From Ceratotherium simum simum (Eukaryota > Chordata > Mammalia > Perissodactyla > Rhinocerotidae), in NCBI RefSeq assembly GCF_000283155.1, contig NW_004454177.1:578665-642664 (forward strand): a DNA stretch of 64,000 nt, written 5' to 3'. Position 1 is the first letter of the stretch. Each line of letters opens with the position of its first letter. The notes below the pieces were generated by a model, which saw only the letters and a list, made by a program, of their open reading frames with translations, did no database searches and had not been told where the DNA came from. Of this stretch, positions 48,231 through 60,746 are shown piece by piece. Both the position numbers and the translations under genes were made by a program.

Positions 48231-50595
48231 AATGACCCATGGCAGGACGTAAGGCCCTGATGAAAGGCAGAACAAGCCTTAGAGCCCCTGAATCCAGTTC
48301 ACAGGATATCTGAGAAACCCAAAAATAAGAAAAAGTAGACAAAAACACAGAATGATGTAAAAACGAACCATGAAAAGGACCAAGAATCTGCCTTGGGCTC
48401 TTCATCACCTGATGAGTCTAACAATCCCTAATGAGAAGGAACTGATGATTAAATAAGACCACAGAAAATACAGATTATATTAATTATGTCTTTGCATTCC
48501 TAAATAAAGGGTATATAAAGCTGTGTTTTGTTTACCCATAAAATTGGTTTTGTTATCTCTGTTATCAATAATACCTATGTTATTAAATCCGTGGGTTAAA
48601 GAACTCCATTCAGGTGTTGTTTATGCAAAACATCTAAACATAGTGGGCATGGCCAATATTTGTCGATGAGTTTGGTGTCAAAGGCCCGTGAGGGCAGCAG
48701 TTATGGAAACACTTGTAAACCAGCTGGTATGAAAAGAGAATGGCCCGATAAGGAATTGCAGATAAATCTGTCTGTGCAATACTTTGTAATCAGAAAAGCC
48801 CTATTTTGATTACTTCTTCCTCAAATTCTATTTTGATTTTTATTTTTCCCTTGGAACTGCCCATTTTTTAAATCCTATTGTCTTTTGCTTGCAGGTCCAG
48901 ACCCTACACCCAAAGAGATCTGTTTGAATTCATTGATGAATCCGGTTTACTAAACTGCTCTCATTTACTAGATGTTCTCATGCAATTTTGGGATAGTTGG
49001 AAAATATTAAGTTATCTAAGTCCTTGCCAGTTATCAAATCAATGTCTGACTTCTTGAATGTCTTTTCCCTCTATGATTTCCCCCCAGTTTTCACCCTTCT
49101 CACTATAGGTCTGAGAGAGCTGACTGTCAGACGATGACCCAAAATCTGTTGGAAAACAGTTCTTTAAACATAAGCTTCTATCCTATACACTAAAAGGCTA
49201 AGTTGATATTGTTTATGTTAATACTTTTTTTCTACTCATGTACATGGTTTTGAGATCCTGGTAAAGATTGGATTCAAGCAGCAGTACCTGAGTTCAGCCA
49301 AGCATTTTAAAATGTTCAGGATGGTCATATTTATTTTGAGAAGACCTCCATCCCATTCAGCTTATACAGTGGAGGCCTGGAAGAAAGGGAAAGTCATGTT
49401 CAAATGAGAAGTGGAAGGTTCTTTCACTTGTATACAAAGGAAAGCCTACAAGGGTAAATAGGAAACTAAATATTTAGAAAAGAGATTTTGAAAACTTCTT
49501 AATTCATTCATACTTATCTCTCACTTGAAAAATTTTTCAAAGCCTGAAAGAAAATACTCCAAATAGCAAATACTAATTAATTTGTGTGATAGCTTAGGGG
49601 ACATTTTCTTTAACACTCTACTGTTCTTCATTTCCTACATTTCCTGTGCCAAAATGAATAAATTTTACTCTAAAAAAAAACTGAATAGGAATTTTTTTAA
49701 AGAGGTTAAATTTATTTCTATACTGAGGCATAGATATCTAAGAAGTGAGTCTCTTATTTGGTATATAAACATGAAAGTATTTTATTCAATCTGTTTTAAA
49801 CTCACATAGTTTAAGCCCTTATATTTGATGTCCATTTTAAGAGTAAGAATAAATATCTAAAACTTCCATTTTTTAAAAAACCCAACTAATTTGTGCTTTA
49901 TTATTATAGTTAAATGCCCTAAGGAATTCAATTTTAAGTTCAAAGTTTGAAAATTAATCCTGAGGGAAATGTATTGAGCCAAAGTGAACTGATTGCAACA
50001 TTTACTATTTTCGGAATATCTCCACCTGCAGCAAGTTAGTTATGAAGTTCCTAAGTGGTCATAGTAACTAAAGGATACAGTAATTAATCTGGGACTCTAG
50101 ATCCCATAGCCAATATAAATAAATCATAGCTTTGGAGTAGAATTGAAATTAATACAAAAGTCATAAACTAATCCACCATCAAAGGATAATTATCATGACA
50201 TTCAGGGTCCCACCTCAAGTGAGAATTCTGTGCACTTTTGAAAGTATGTATTATTTGTGATTATTTATGATGCACAACCTGATATATTTTAGTGCCATGT
50301 ACAAAGTAGCACATCAAGAGAGAATCTGAAGCTACATTATACACTGTCCCTTTAACCAAGAATTTCTAAATAATTTTAAAAGCCATGAAAGCTTTACAAG
50401 GGTAAATATTTACCCATGGTCATGCATGTCAGAAACTGGTATAAATCATAGACTCCTTCCTCACTGCCCCAGACGATTGGTCAGACCCTTTCTTCTGCTT
50501 CCTGTCTTTCAAGTCTGTTTTCTCCTCTTCATCCTTCTTATGTTTCAGAAATTAAGGCTTTTATTATGCTTCATGGAATTATTGGAATGGCCTAT
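48231..50595. other. No gene seen
   Basis: A TATA-like and AATAAA-containing stretch at 48500-48600 could be another LTR piece. The rest is AT-rich intergenic DNA without supported features. Confidence 0.35.
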
Positions 50596-50599
50596 TAAC

Positions 50600-51185
50600 C
50601 AATCTCTCTATCTCTAGCCTTTCTCTCCATCTAATTAACCCTCCACGTGTTAGCCAGAGTAATTTTCTAAAATACAAGTATGATCAAATAACATTGACTC
50701 AATGGTTCCTAATGACTTCTCACAATATGTCATAGAAGACCATTATATCTGTCCCTCACTTGTGTCAACCTCACCAACTGCTCTTCCTCCCAAGTGCCTA
50801 ACTCACCAAATAACTTGAAGATCCCAGGGTGCTCCATGCCCTTCAAAGTCTTTATCTTATAAAATTCTACTTATTTTGACATAAATGCTTGCCACCAGCA
50901 CTATTGCCACTAGTCTGCTTAGAAACATATTCCTTATCCTTTAAGAGTCATTATCTTCTCTGTGATGGCATTCTTGTCTAACACTCACCACACACACACG
51001 AGGAAAAGTAGTTTTCCTTCCTCTGCTGCCATAGCACTGCTCTCCTCTATCAATCCTACAGTAGTCCTTGATTTTTCTTATCTTCCACTCATGAACTCCA
51101 TGAAGATAGGTATTTCCCCTAAGTTATTGCTGCATCACTAGTTCTGAGCATCAGTTAGCTACATTTAATAAACATGTATTGAATT
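50600..51185 (+). mobile_element. L2 LINE 3' end
   Basis: Successive L2 phrases are 'tagccagagtaattttctaaaatacaag' (in pieces), 'atgatcaaataacattgact', 'catgaactccatgaagatag' and a final 'taataaacatgtattgaatta'. Confidence 0.65.
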
Positions 51186-51870
51186 ATCCTCTCAATAAAT
51201 GTTTATTTAATACCTAAGTGTGCCAGGTACTCTCCAGGCACTGGAGGTTCAGCAACGAACACAAGAAAGAGTCTCTCTTCTCATTGGGCTTATGTTCTAG
51301 TGGTGAGAGGGATGACTTAAATAAATAAATTAGAAAATATTAAGTGGTGATTAGTGCTACACAGAGAATTGAACTAGACTGAAGTGATTGAAAGTGAGTG
51401 ATGGTTACTTTAGGGTAGATGGTTAGAGAAAGCATCTCTGAGATGATAATATTTACATTGAAATTTAACAATAAGAAATCAGCCATGGGACGCTCAGGAG
51501 AAATAGCAGTCCAAGACATCCCAAATGAGGCAACAGCTAAAGCATAAATCCTTAGAAGGAAATGAGTTTGGCATGTTCAAGGAGGAAAAAGTAAGCAATG
51601 TGACTGAGAGTAATAAATAAGAGAGCTTGAAAGTGACATAAAGTAAGGTCAGAGAGGTCAGCATGTAGTGATTTATAAAATTGGGTAGGAAGTTTAGATT
51701 TTATTCTAAACATGTTGTGAAATCATTGGAGGATTTTAATCCCATTGATATTTGTAAAAAAAAACATTCTAATGACTGCCTGTGGAGAATAGAGTATAGG
51801 AAGAAGAAATGGCAATGAGTTGTTCTAGACTTGTTGCAATGAAGGGGGAGGAGGTGGTAGAACATGGAAT
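51186..51870 (+). repeat. Ancient interspersed repeat, related to 23230-23977
   Basis: 'gtgccaggtactctccaggcactgg', 'cttatgttctagtggtgag' and 'taagtggtgattagtgctac' follow the same layout as the copy at 23230. Family name uncertain. Confidence 0.5.
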
Positions 51871-52590
51871 ATATTTTGATGATAGAATCATATGACAATA
51901 TAACTGGCTACATCTGAATCTCTCCCAGACTTAAAGTGGTTGTTGGCTTCACTACAATCTAACTGAGATAAGACGGGAAAGCATGGAAATAAGCTCATCT
52001 TACTACATTAACTAGTAGTTGCTAGCCAAGAGTAAAGGGCTCTACTTTTAGTATAAAGAACTAAGGAAGGATTTTCACTTCCATAGACAGTATACTAGGT
52101 ACTTTGGACTAAACTTTCTACAGAAGATAACTAAAATATTTGGTTTTAGCACACTTCTATCTGGGCAGATAGATGTGGGGGAAAAAAGATTTGGAACATC
52201 AAAATTAGCAAGAGCAATATAATATAATTTTATATAGAATTCATTATCCAACAATCTAGAAACCTAGAAAATATATCCAAATCTAGTTCATATGGAACAT
52301 TTACAAAAATTAGCACATGAGATATCACAAAGAAATCAATAAATTTCAAAAAAATAATTAAACCTTCTTCTTAGAACAAAGCAGCTAGGTTAGAGATCAG
52401 CAATTAAATAAGCAGTTTTTAAAACCCATTTGTTTGGAAGTGTATGTGGGATTTCCCAAAAACCCATGAGTTAAAGAGGAATTCATAATGGACATTATAA
52501 ATATTTAGAAGTAAAAGACAACAGAAGAAAACTTTTAGATTTCAGCTAAAGTTTGATTCAGAAGTAAATTTAGGTACTTTTATTAATAAG
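51871..52590. other. No gene seen
   Basis: AT-rich unassigned DNA. Confidence 0.4.
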
Positions 52591-52603
52591 AAAAGAAAGA
52601 TAA

Positions 52604-52862
52604 GAGCCAGCCCTGATGACCTATTGGTTAAACTTCAGCACTCATCACTTTGGCAGCCCCGGGTTCCCTTCCTGGTCGCGGAACCATACCACCTGTCTGT
52701 CAGTTGCCATGCTGTGGTGGCAGCTCACATAGAAGAATTAGTATGACTTACAACCAGCATATACAACCAAGTACTGGAGATTTGGGGAGGAAAAAACAAA
52801 AGAGGAAGACTGGCAACAGATGTTAGTTCAGGGCGAAACTTTCCCTGCACAAAACAAAAAAC
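52604..52862 (+). mobile_element. ERE SINE, diverged
   Basis: The head 'gagccagccctgatgaccta' and the end block 'gcaacagatgttagttcagg' identify it. Flanked by 'aagaaagataa' at 52593-52603 and 52863-52873. More decayed than the other copies. Confidence 0.88.
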
Positions 52863-52873
52863 AAGAAAGATAA

Positions 52874-53360
52874 AATTAAGCTAAGCAACCAAAACAAAAC
52901 ATTATTAAAACAACAGTTTTGTAGGGTAAACGAGTTAATAGTAGAGCAGAAACAACCAAGAGAATCAACAAAACCAAATGACAGTCTAAAAATTCTAAAA
53001 AAATATATTTAAAAGAGCAAAAAGTGAAAACAATATTATCAAAGAAAAGGAGAAGTAACAACAGATATGACTGAGATTTTTTAAACCATAAGAAAATATA
53101 ACGAATAACTGTATTATAAAAACAAACTTATGGATAATTACTTACAAAACCGTGTTATTAAATCTAATTTGAAAGAGAAAGCTTAATTAATTACTAACCA
53201 TTTAACGAAAATCTACTGATAATCCACCTGCCCCCACCAAAAGGCACCAGGTTCGGGCACTTTTACAGGTAAACTTTGTAAATTTTAAAGGAACAGATAA
53301 ACATTATATGAGATGTTTCAGAGAAAAGAAAAAAAGCTACGAGAGAGAATGGGTTGCAGG
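52874..53360. other. No gene seen
   Basis: A-rich unassigned DNA. Confidence 0.4.
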
Positions 53361-53363
53361 CTA

Positions 53364-53796
53364 TGTTCATTTCCTATCACTGCTGTAACAAATCACCACA
53401 GTCTTAGTGGTCTAAAACAACATAAATTTATTTTATAGTTCTTGAAGTCAAAAGTCTAGAATGGGTTGGCAAGGCTGCATTCCTAGGGAAGGGATCTGTC
53501 TCCTTGCTTTTTCCGGTTTCTAGAGGCTGCCCACATTCCTTGGTTCTTGGCCCCACTTCACTCTGACCTCTGCTTCCACCATCACATCTCCTTCTTAACT
53601 CTGAGCTTCCTGCCTCCTCTTATAAGGAGCCTTCTGATTACCTCAGGCCCACCTGAATAATCCAGGATCATCTTTCCATCTCAAGATCCTTAACAATCAC
53701 ATCTGCAAAGTCCCTTTGGCGTGTGAGATAACACATTCACAGGTTGCAGGTGTTAAGAACTGGACATCTTTGGGGGCCATTATTCTGCCTACCACA
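53364..53796 (+). mobile_element. Solo LTR-like repeat (MaLR/MLT1-like)
   Basis: The element starts with TG and ends with CA. Internal wording 'cactgctgtaacaaatcacc', 'gaggctgcccacattccttgg' and 'gggccattattctgcctacc' is a familiar mammalian LTR-like repeat of about 430 bp. No internal retroviral genes are attached. Confidence 0.55.
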
Positions 53797-54170
53797 TGAG
53801 CCCATGTTAACCTTTCCTTCTTAGTTTACATATAGGGTTATTTTTATATATTGCTGAATTCAATTTGCTAATATTTTATTACATATCATTGCAGCAATTA
53901 CATAGGCTCAGGTAATTGAAAGGCTTGATGAAACTCCATGGGATATACTCATATAAAGCTATAATAAAGATAAAAGAAGTGATACGACAGGATACAGGAA
54001 GTATAGTAAACAGGTTCAAGACTTCCAGGCATAGCTTCCAAGGCTTTCCAATTAGCAAATCACTTTTCATCATTTTTTTCCTGCACATTTTATAACATTT
54101 ATAGATCAGAAAAAGTGTAAGATCTGAAAATTAATCATTTGACCATTCCAAGAAGTACAGGTATTGCTTT
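53797..54170. other. No gene; small antisense L1 scrap
   Basis: Around 53825-53885 'tatattgctgaattcaatttgc' matches antisense L1 ORF2 wording. Nothing else is recognised. Confidence 0.4.
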
Positions 54171-54182
54171 AAAGAAACATTT

Positions 54183-54497
54183 CAGGGGCCGGCCCCGTGG
54201 CTTAGCGGTTAAGTGCATGCGCTCCCCTATTGGTGGCCCAGTTTCGGATCCCGTGCATGCCCCGACACACTGCTTGTCAGGCCATGCTGAGGTGGCGTCC
54301 CACATACAGCAACTAGAAGGATGTGCAACTATGACGTACAACTATCTACTGGGGCTTTGGGGGGAAAAAAGGGGGAAAAAAAAGGAAGAAGATTGGCAAT
54401 AGATGTTAGCTCGGGCCAGTCTTCCTCAGCAAAAAAAGAGGAGGATTGGCATGGATGTTAGCTCAGGGCTGATCGTCCTCACAAAAGAAAAAAAAGG
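54183..54497 (+). mobile_element. ERE SINE, long composite, with target site duplication
   Basis: The head is 'ggggccggccccgtggctta', followed by 'agcaactagaaggatgtgc' and two 'gatgttagctc' blocks. Flanked by the perfect 12-bp repeat 'aaagaaacattt' at 54171-54182 and 54498-54509. Confidence 0.94.
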
Positions 54498-54509
54498 AAA
54501 GAAACATTT

Positions 54510-55405
54510 AAGTTTACCAAATATTCCAAAATAAGTATGTTTGTAATCATGTACAAGCTTGACATCTCCTTTACCTCTTTTCACCATTGAAATGGGAACT
54601 TTATAAAAGGTACCAATAGATTGATTCAATGTGACATGTAATTGTTTATTACCTTACTCTGGTTATTTCTCTCATCAATCACTTCCATTGGAAGAATGTC
54701 AGGGAGATGTGTTAATTCAATGTCCCAATAATTTATTATTATTATTATTATTATAAAATTTTGGTTACCAATATCAGTATTATTATAGGTTTTATTAAAA
54801 TCAGTGAAGTTAATCTTACCTATTGCACTAGTGTTAAACCAAATAGCAATTATGTTATTTTGATTCAAACTAAGATCATTACAAAATAAATCAGAATAAC
54901 AGTAACACTGTAATATTTTCTCATCATTCCTAACAAAATCAGCTCTTGCCCATACATCAAATGTCATTATGGAATTGGGTATAACTCAAAAGCCAAGTTA
55001 TAGTTAAGTCTAGATTTTAAGTCTTTTATGAGCCCAGCTACATGCCCTATTTCATACTAGAAAGGTTGGCTTCCCAATTGGTGTTATTTTTAAGTAACAC
55101 CCATCTTCCTCTGATGGGTAATTTCCTTGTCAAGTTTAATACGTCTTCAATTCTTAGTAATTGCACTAATGAGTAAGTCTGGGTTTTGTATATGCATGGG
55201 GCCTGAAAAGTTAGGGAGCATCTATGCAAACTATATTCTCCATTTATAAATTTCCATAGACTAGAGGGACCATAAGCCACCATTAAGTCATTCTTGTGTT
55301 TTCACTGCTGAGATCTCAGGCCATTTTCTTTGAGCAACCTCAGCTTTTATCTGGAGGAGCACACTCAAGAACACCTTTTGGGTTACATCATTTCCCATCT
55401 TTGTC
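54510..55405. other. No gene seen
   Basis: Contains a TTA microsatellite at 54732-54753. No supported gene or family. Confidence 0.4.
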
Positions 55406-55410
55406 CCAAC

Positions 55411-55830
55411 ATGTTGGCTAATGTTAGAAAGAAAAAAACAGAAACAGGTCCAAAGTGGACTCACTTGCCCCCAGAACAGCAAACCAAGACTTAATTGCAG
55501 TTTCAGCTCCTCTCAGGAATATGACCTTAAACCGATCAGTCCATAAATTTCTGATCAATATTAGTGAGGTAATCTGCCTGACAAGACCACACACCACACT
55601 TCCTCCAAAGAAAGGTGACCTTGTTTGAAATAAACCTTTCTTTTCTTTTGCTGATAACTTGCTTGTCTCACCCAGTCTTTGCCTATAAATACCTTCCATT
55701 TTGTACAACTCTTCCAAGCACGTTTCTGCTTACTAGACGAAATGCTTCCCGTTTCATGAATCGTTGAATAAAGCCAATTAGATCTTCAAATTTACTCAAT
55801 TGAATTTTTAATTATTAATAGTATCTTTTG
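55411..55830 (+). mobile_element. Putative LTR, plus orientation
   Basis: A TATA-like 'tataaata' lies near 55685 and is followed about 80 bp on by 'gaataaagccaattagatc', a typical LTR polyadenylation region. Edges are approximate; TG at 55411 is a guess. Its orientation is opposite to the pol remnant at 57355-59275. Confidence 0.4.
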
Positions 55831-57350
55831 AGTTTATTTACTTTTTAAATACCAGGTTATCTGTCCAGGCTGCTTGCTATCCTTTACCATCTTCCTAAAA
55901 TAACAACCCTTCCAATAGCCAGTTTGGGCCACTAAATCTTTTTCCTCAGTAGGTCTCTTTTCTCATTAAAGATAAACTCAGCTTGTCATAGGGCTTCTAG
56001 ATCTGTGCCAATTTCACCCAAATCTCTTTTAGAGCATTTCAGCCAATATTAGTTTACAGGCCAAATTGAGTGCTTATTTTTGTTTGAGTGGAGTTTGAAT
56101 ACACATTTTTGAACCAGACGTATTGATTCCCCAAGACTGTGACATATAGTTAGTAGTAACCCACAAATAGACCTCAGTTTGCATATGCCCAATATACTTC
56201 ACATAGGTGCCCTCAGTAAACATTGTGGCTTTTGATGGTAGGTATGTGAGCCCACCAAATGTTACCCCTAAACTAACAGTGATTTCTGTTTGTTGCATGT
56301 CTTTACTTCGTCACTGCCATCCATCAACAAAAACAGGATCTATAGATGTTAGAGCACTATGAAAACTGAGGCACGCAGCAGACATTTTTATGTTCATTTT
56401 ATCGAGGCACCTTTCTCAACATGTCATGACTTAGGTTAATAGTTGCACAGTGGCTTTGTCTTGAACAATTCCCTATTTGCGCACACCGGAAGCAAAATGC
56501 ACATATTACCTCCTAACAGGCAAAACAGCATTGGAATTATTCCAAATATTTATATACTAGGTATAATTAGTATCATCAAAATGTATACATACATGACATC
56601 AGACTTAATGCTTCTTAAATCAGCCTGAATGCATCCTAGACCTTGCTTCAAACAAAGGAGTTTTCTCAAGACAAAGTGCATTGCCTTTACGCACATCTAT
56701 ACATACAACAAAGAGAATCATTCTCTTGTTCTCAATCTTTCATGAGGGAACAAGGTAATATAGGCCTTTCCTTTTTGTGTTTCCATTTATAGAGTTCCTT
56801 TCCATCAGCATTCATTTACCCTTCTTCTCCTTTGTTATTTGTTATTAATTTTCACTCACACCCTTCCCTCTAGGATCTGACAGTCAAGTTCAGCAGGTGC
56901 TCTGAGCAATAGAGCTAAGAGTAGTATGATTCTAGCAAATGTTTCCTCCTTCACCCAGTCTCAGTTCTAGAAGCAGGGTTGGATAAGTACAAGCTCATAG
57001 GAATATCTTGTCCAGTAGGTAAGAAAGAGATAGAAACCTTTAATCTCAGCCTAGAGAGGTGAGAAGAAGGACCAAACCATCCCATAATTCTGTTAGAAAT
57101 TTGGACAGTAATATTTACAAGTATCATCAGGGTGTCACATTAAGTCATTGATCCTTCCTGTGGAACTTGTAAATGGAATCCAGGTACCTCTACTACAAGA
57201 TAAGGCAGAGAAAAAGAAAAACTTTTAGAATTAAGAAAAAAGTTTGTGTAAGTTATTATGTTGTTCTCTACCCGCTTTTCCCCCTCTTCTTCCCAATGTA
57301 TCCATGACCTATATAACAGTGACCCCCTTGTAGTAACCATATTTACTCAA
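55831..57350. other. Unassigned, possibly ERV-derived
   Basis: No gene. It lies between an LTR-like block and a retroviral pol remnant and may contain further decayed retroviral sequence. A minus-strand open frame at 56298-56074 is not recognised. Confidence 0.3.
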
Positions 57351-57354
57351 TCAT

Positions 57355-59275
57355 GCAAGTTGTTCCTTCAGTAACTTATCACCCTCCAACCTAGTGAGAA
57401 GATGTTTCAAATGTTTATCCCAATTTTCAATCAGTCCATTACTTTGTGGATGGTAAAATACAAGATCATTAGATTTGGTGCTTTTTCTTGCACATACAGC
57501 TCGCATATAGCTCATTGTTACACATACAGTGAAATGAGTTCCTTGATCAGATGATATATGAGCAAGAGTTTTAAATTGAAATAATATTTTTTGTTCTAGA
57601 CCTCTAATAGCATTAGAGATATTTCCTTCAGTTGCCGTGTATCCAGACCCAAATTCAAGATGAGCATCTCTCTTATACCCACCCAGAGCCGTAGGTAACT
57701 AACAAATGTCATCTAGAGCCCAGATTCTCTTGGAAATTGGCACATAGCTGCTTTTAGTCTCTGACATTCCTGTTGACAAACAGAGAAATTTTTAGTTACA
57801 TTTCAACCTTATGAGAGGTATGATGGAATACCATTTTTTCATCCATCATTGCAGTACTTGAATATCTCCATAATTGCTCATCTCAGGTACCCAAGATGCC
57901 ACTTGCATACCTCCAAGTACAAAGAATAAGAAACAACAATATCCCCATATGGGTTCCAATTAAAATGAGAAGATTTTTTTTCTCTGATGGGCATCAAAAT
58001 ATCCCACTTTGATTTTGTCCCTCCATGCCCATAAAGTTTTCCATAACTTGGTGCTTCACACTGTGATTCCTTTTATCTTCCTGTTATCTATGTTTTCTGG
58101 ATCATATTAGCAATCTCTTGCTTACTTTCCAAGAATTGCTATAAGTACATACCATATCATAATTTTTATTTTTTAGTTCCTCTGTTACCAAGGAGAATAT
58201 CGATCTTAACTTTTCCCCTTAAGCATATTTATTGTTTTATTTTTCAAAGTGTAGCCATCCACCAGTTTCAATGTAACTGTCTTCCAAATGGAATTTTAAT
58301 CTTCCACTCTTGAGTTGCCACCTATAAATTATGCTGCTTGTTTGGCATTCTCTGATAACTGATCATAGGGAGTGCCCTATTGAACTATGGAGTTAGGTCA
58401 CTCATTGGGGATAGCCAATGTGGGGCCAAAAGGGATAGCAACCACCTGTTCACATATTCAGTGAGTACCTACAGTGGCTCTCCACACTGCATATTTTTGA
58501 ATATATCATTTCCATTTGTTTGAGGAACCTCTCTGTGCATTTATCTCTCTATTGGGAAGTTGTTCTGACAAAACCCATGATAGTATAAGTATTACAGGTA
58601 TCAACTAATTTTATGGATCTTTGTAATAGAAGTTTCAATTAAAGCCAATGAGCTATTTCAACCAAAGACCAAAACTTGCCTATGAAAGAGAGTACACCTA
58701 AAGACAGACTCAGATGATTTTTTAGTACAGAAGTCACTGTTTCTAGGTGACAGTCATGGACATTTGTAAAGCTTCGATTTGCCTTAGTGGGCATGGTTGA
58801 TGTTTCTAATATCATTTGAATATCAGGATTGTACAGTGCCAAAGGAATCAAATGGCTCTTTAAAGCTACAATCCAACCTATTGTTACACACAGCTCCATT
58901 TAAATTCAGCTTTTTTCCTGCTAACTTTGTTAATAGAAATGTAAAAAATTCTCAGATATACTATGATTTCTCCAAAAACCAAAAAGTCCATCAATTTTTT
59001 TGCCTCTTGTTTTGATTTTGGAGCTAGAAGAAAAATTACTTATTTAATACTTGGTTGAAGAATAGATATTCTAGTGGCTTCAGCCCAAGCAATTCCTAAG
59101 AATTTTACTAATTTTGCTAGGCTCTGTACTTAGTCATGTTAATCAGCCACCCCTTAGTCATATAATTAACCAGCAATTGTAATTCTGATATAGCATGATC
59201 TTCAGATTGAGATAGCAAAATTATATTACCAATATAATGAAATAATAATACTCTTCAGTTGAATCATATTTAAGA
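57355..59275 (-). mobile_element. Endogenous retrovirus pol remnant, ERV-L-like
   Basis: On the minus strand, 59270-59040 resembles the end of a retroviral reverse transcriptase: a decayed catalytic box with both expected Asp lost, then KFLGIAW. The stretch 58900-58400 is where RNase H would lie. The stretch 57660-57355 resembles an integrase core, with SDQGTHFT and, further on, HPQSNGLIE, holding the second Asp and the Glu of the DDE triad. Spacing and wording are most like class III (ERV-L) elements. Stops and frame breaks are frequent, so it is a dead fossil. No gag or env is recognised. Confidence 0.65.
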
Positions 59276-59280
59276 GAATG

Positions 59281-59660
59281 TCAGATAAAAAGACAAGCCT
59301 CATATTGGGAGAAAATATTTGCAAAATATGTATTTGATATGTGACCTCTATCTGAAATATATTTGTAAACTTTTATAACTTAATAGGAATACAAACAACC
59401 TGATTTCTTTCTAATTGGCCAGAAGATTTGAATGGATACCTTAACAATGATGATATAAAAATGTGAAAAATTCTCAACCTGTATCTGAAATATATTTGTA
59501 AACTTTTATAACTTAATAGGAATACAAGCAACCTAATTTCTTTTTAATTGGCCAAAAGATTTGAATGGATACTTTAACAATGGAGATATAAAAACATGAA
59601 AAATTCTCAGCACCATTAATTATTAGAGAAATGCAAACTAAAAATAAAATTAGATGATTC
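59281..59660 (+). mobile_element. L1 LINE fragment with internal tandem duplication
   Basis: Sense ORF2 end wording: 'aagacaagcctcatattggg', 'gagaaaatatttgcaaaa' and 'gagaaatgcaaactaaa'. Within it a 133-bp unit occurs twice in tandem (59349-59481 and 59482 to about 59613). Confidence 0.75.
59349..59613 (+). repeat. 133-bp tandem duplication
   Basis: Both copies start 'tatctgaaatatatttgtaa' and run to 'gtgaaaaattctca' or 'atgaaaaattctca', with a handful of differences. The period, measured by matching starts, is 133 bp. Confidence 0.9.
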
Positions 59661-60449
59661 TGGGCAATGATGTCAGCAAAATAGCAGAATAGAAGTTTTC
59701 TACCATATTTCCCCAAAGAACATCAATTTTGACAATGATCCATGGATGAAAGTGCCCTTTCAGAAGTCCAGGAGTCCAGCAGAGAAGTTCTAGCACAGTT
59801 TTAGAGAAAAAATCCAAGATTGGATGCACTGAAGAGGATAAGAGGGACAGTTTCACTGTATTCCCATAACCCCTCCCCCAAGGCTGCACAGCTCAGTGCC
59901 AAGAGAGACCTTCTTGGTTGGCAATTTCTCCCATGGAAGAAACTGAGAACACGTGAGTGAGCTCTTCCCCAGCTAAGCAAGAAACTGACAAAGAGGCCCA
60001 CTGCTTCCTTGCCCCATCCAGAATACGGAGGTGTTCTGAGGGAGAGGAGCAGGGAGTGGATGAGAAAACAGCAGCCGGGACTCTTGGAGGGCATCAAAGG
60101 ACATGAGTCCTACTAACTGACTTGTAGACTCTGCCAGGAATCCTGATCATGGAGTGCTGGGAATGACTCCCTTGTGGATCTCCCCAACTGACCCATGGGC
60201 ACCTCTATTGTTTTGGGTGACTCACCCATATACCCCACACCTTGTGGCTAGCTTCCTGTGTGCACCCCAAAGGTAGTGAGTGTGAGCCTTTGCAAATGGC
60301 CTGTAAGCATACACAGAAAGCCAACCCAACTCTGCAGTAATGGAGAAACCACACAAACTTGAGCATTCAGCACCTCCTTAGGGAAAGCAAACAAGAGACT
60401 ATCAGCACCCAGCCTGACTTTACAGGATTGAGAAAAGGAATACAATCTT

Positions 60450-60746
60450 TTTTTTTTTTTTTGGTAAGGAAGATCAGCCCTGAGCTAACATCCATGGTAA
60501 TCCTCCTCTTTTTGCTGAGGAAGACCAGCTCTGAGCTAACATCTATCGCCAATCCTCCTCCTTTGTTTTCCCCAAAGCCCCAGTAGATAGTTGTATGTCA
60601 TAGTTGCATATCCTTCTAGTTGCTGTATGTGGGACGCTGCCTCAGCATGGCCAGACAAGCGGTGCATCGGTGGGCGCCTGGGATCCGAACCCGGGCCGCC
60701 AGTAGCAGAGCACGTGCACTTAACCTCTAAGCCACGGGGCCGGCCC
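60450..60746 (-). mobile_element. ERE SINE, antisense, with target site duplication
   Basis: Begins on the plus strand with a T-rich run (the reversed A tail) and ends 'gccacggggccggccc'. Flanked by the perfect 15-bp repeat 'aaggaatacaatctt' at 60435-60449 and 60747-60761. It looks young. Confidence 0.95.
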
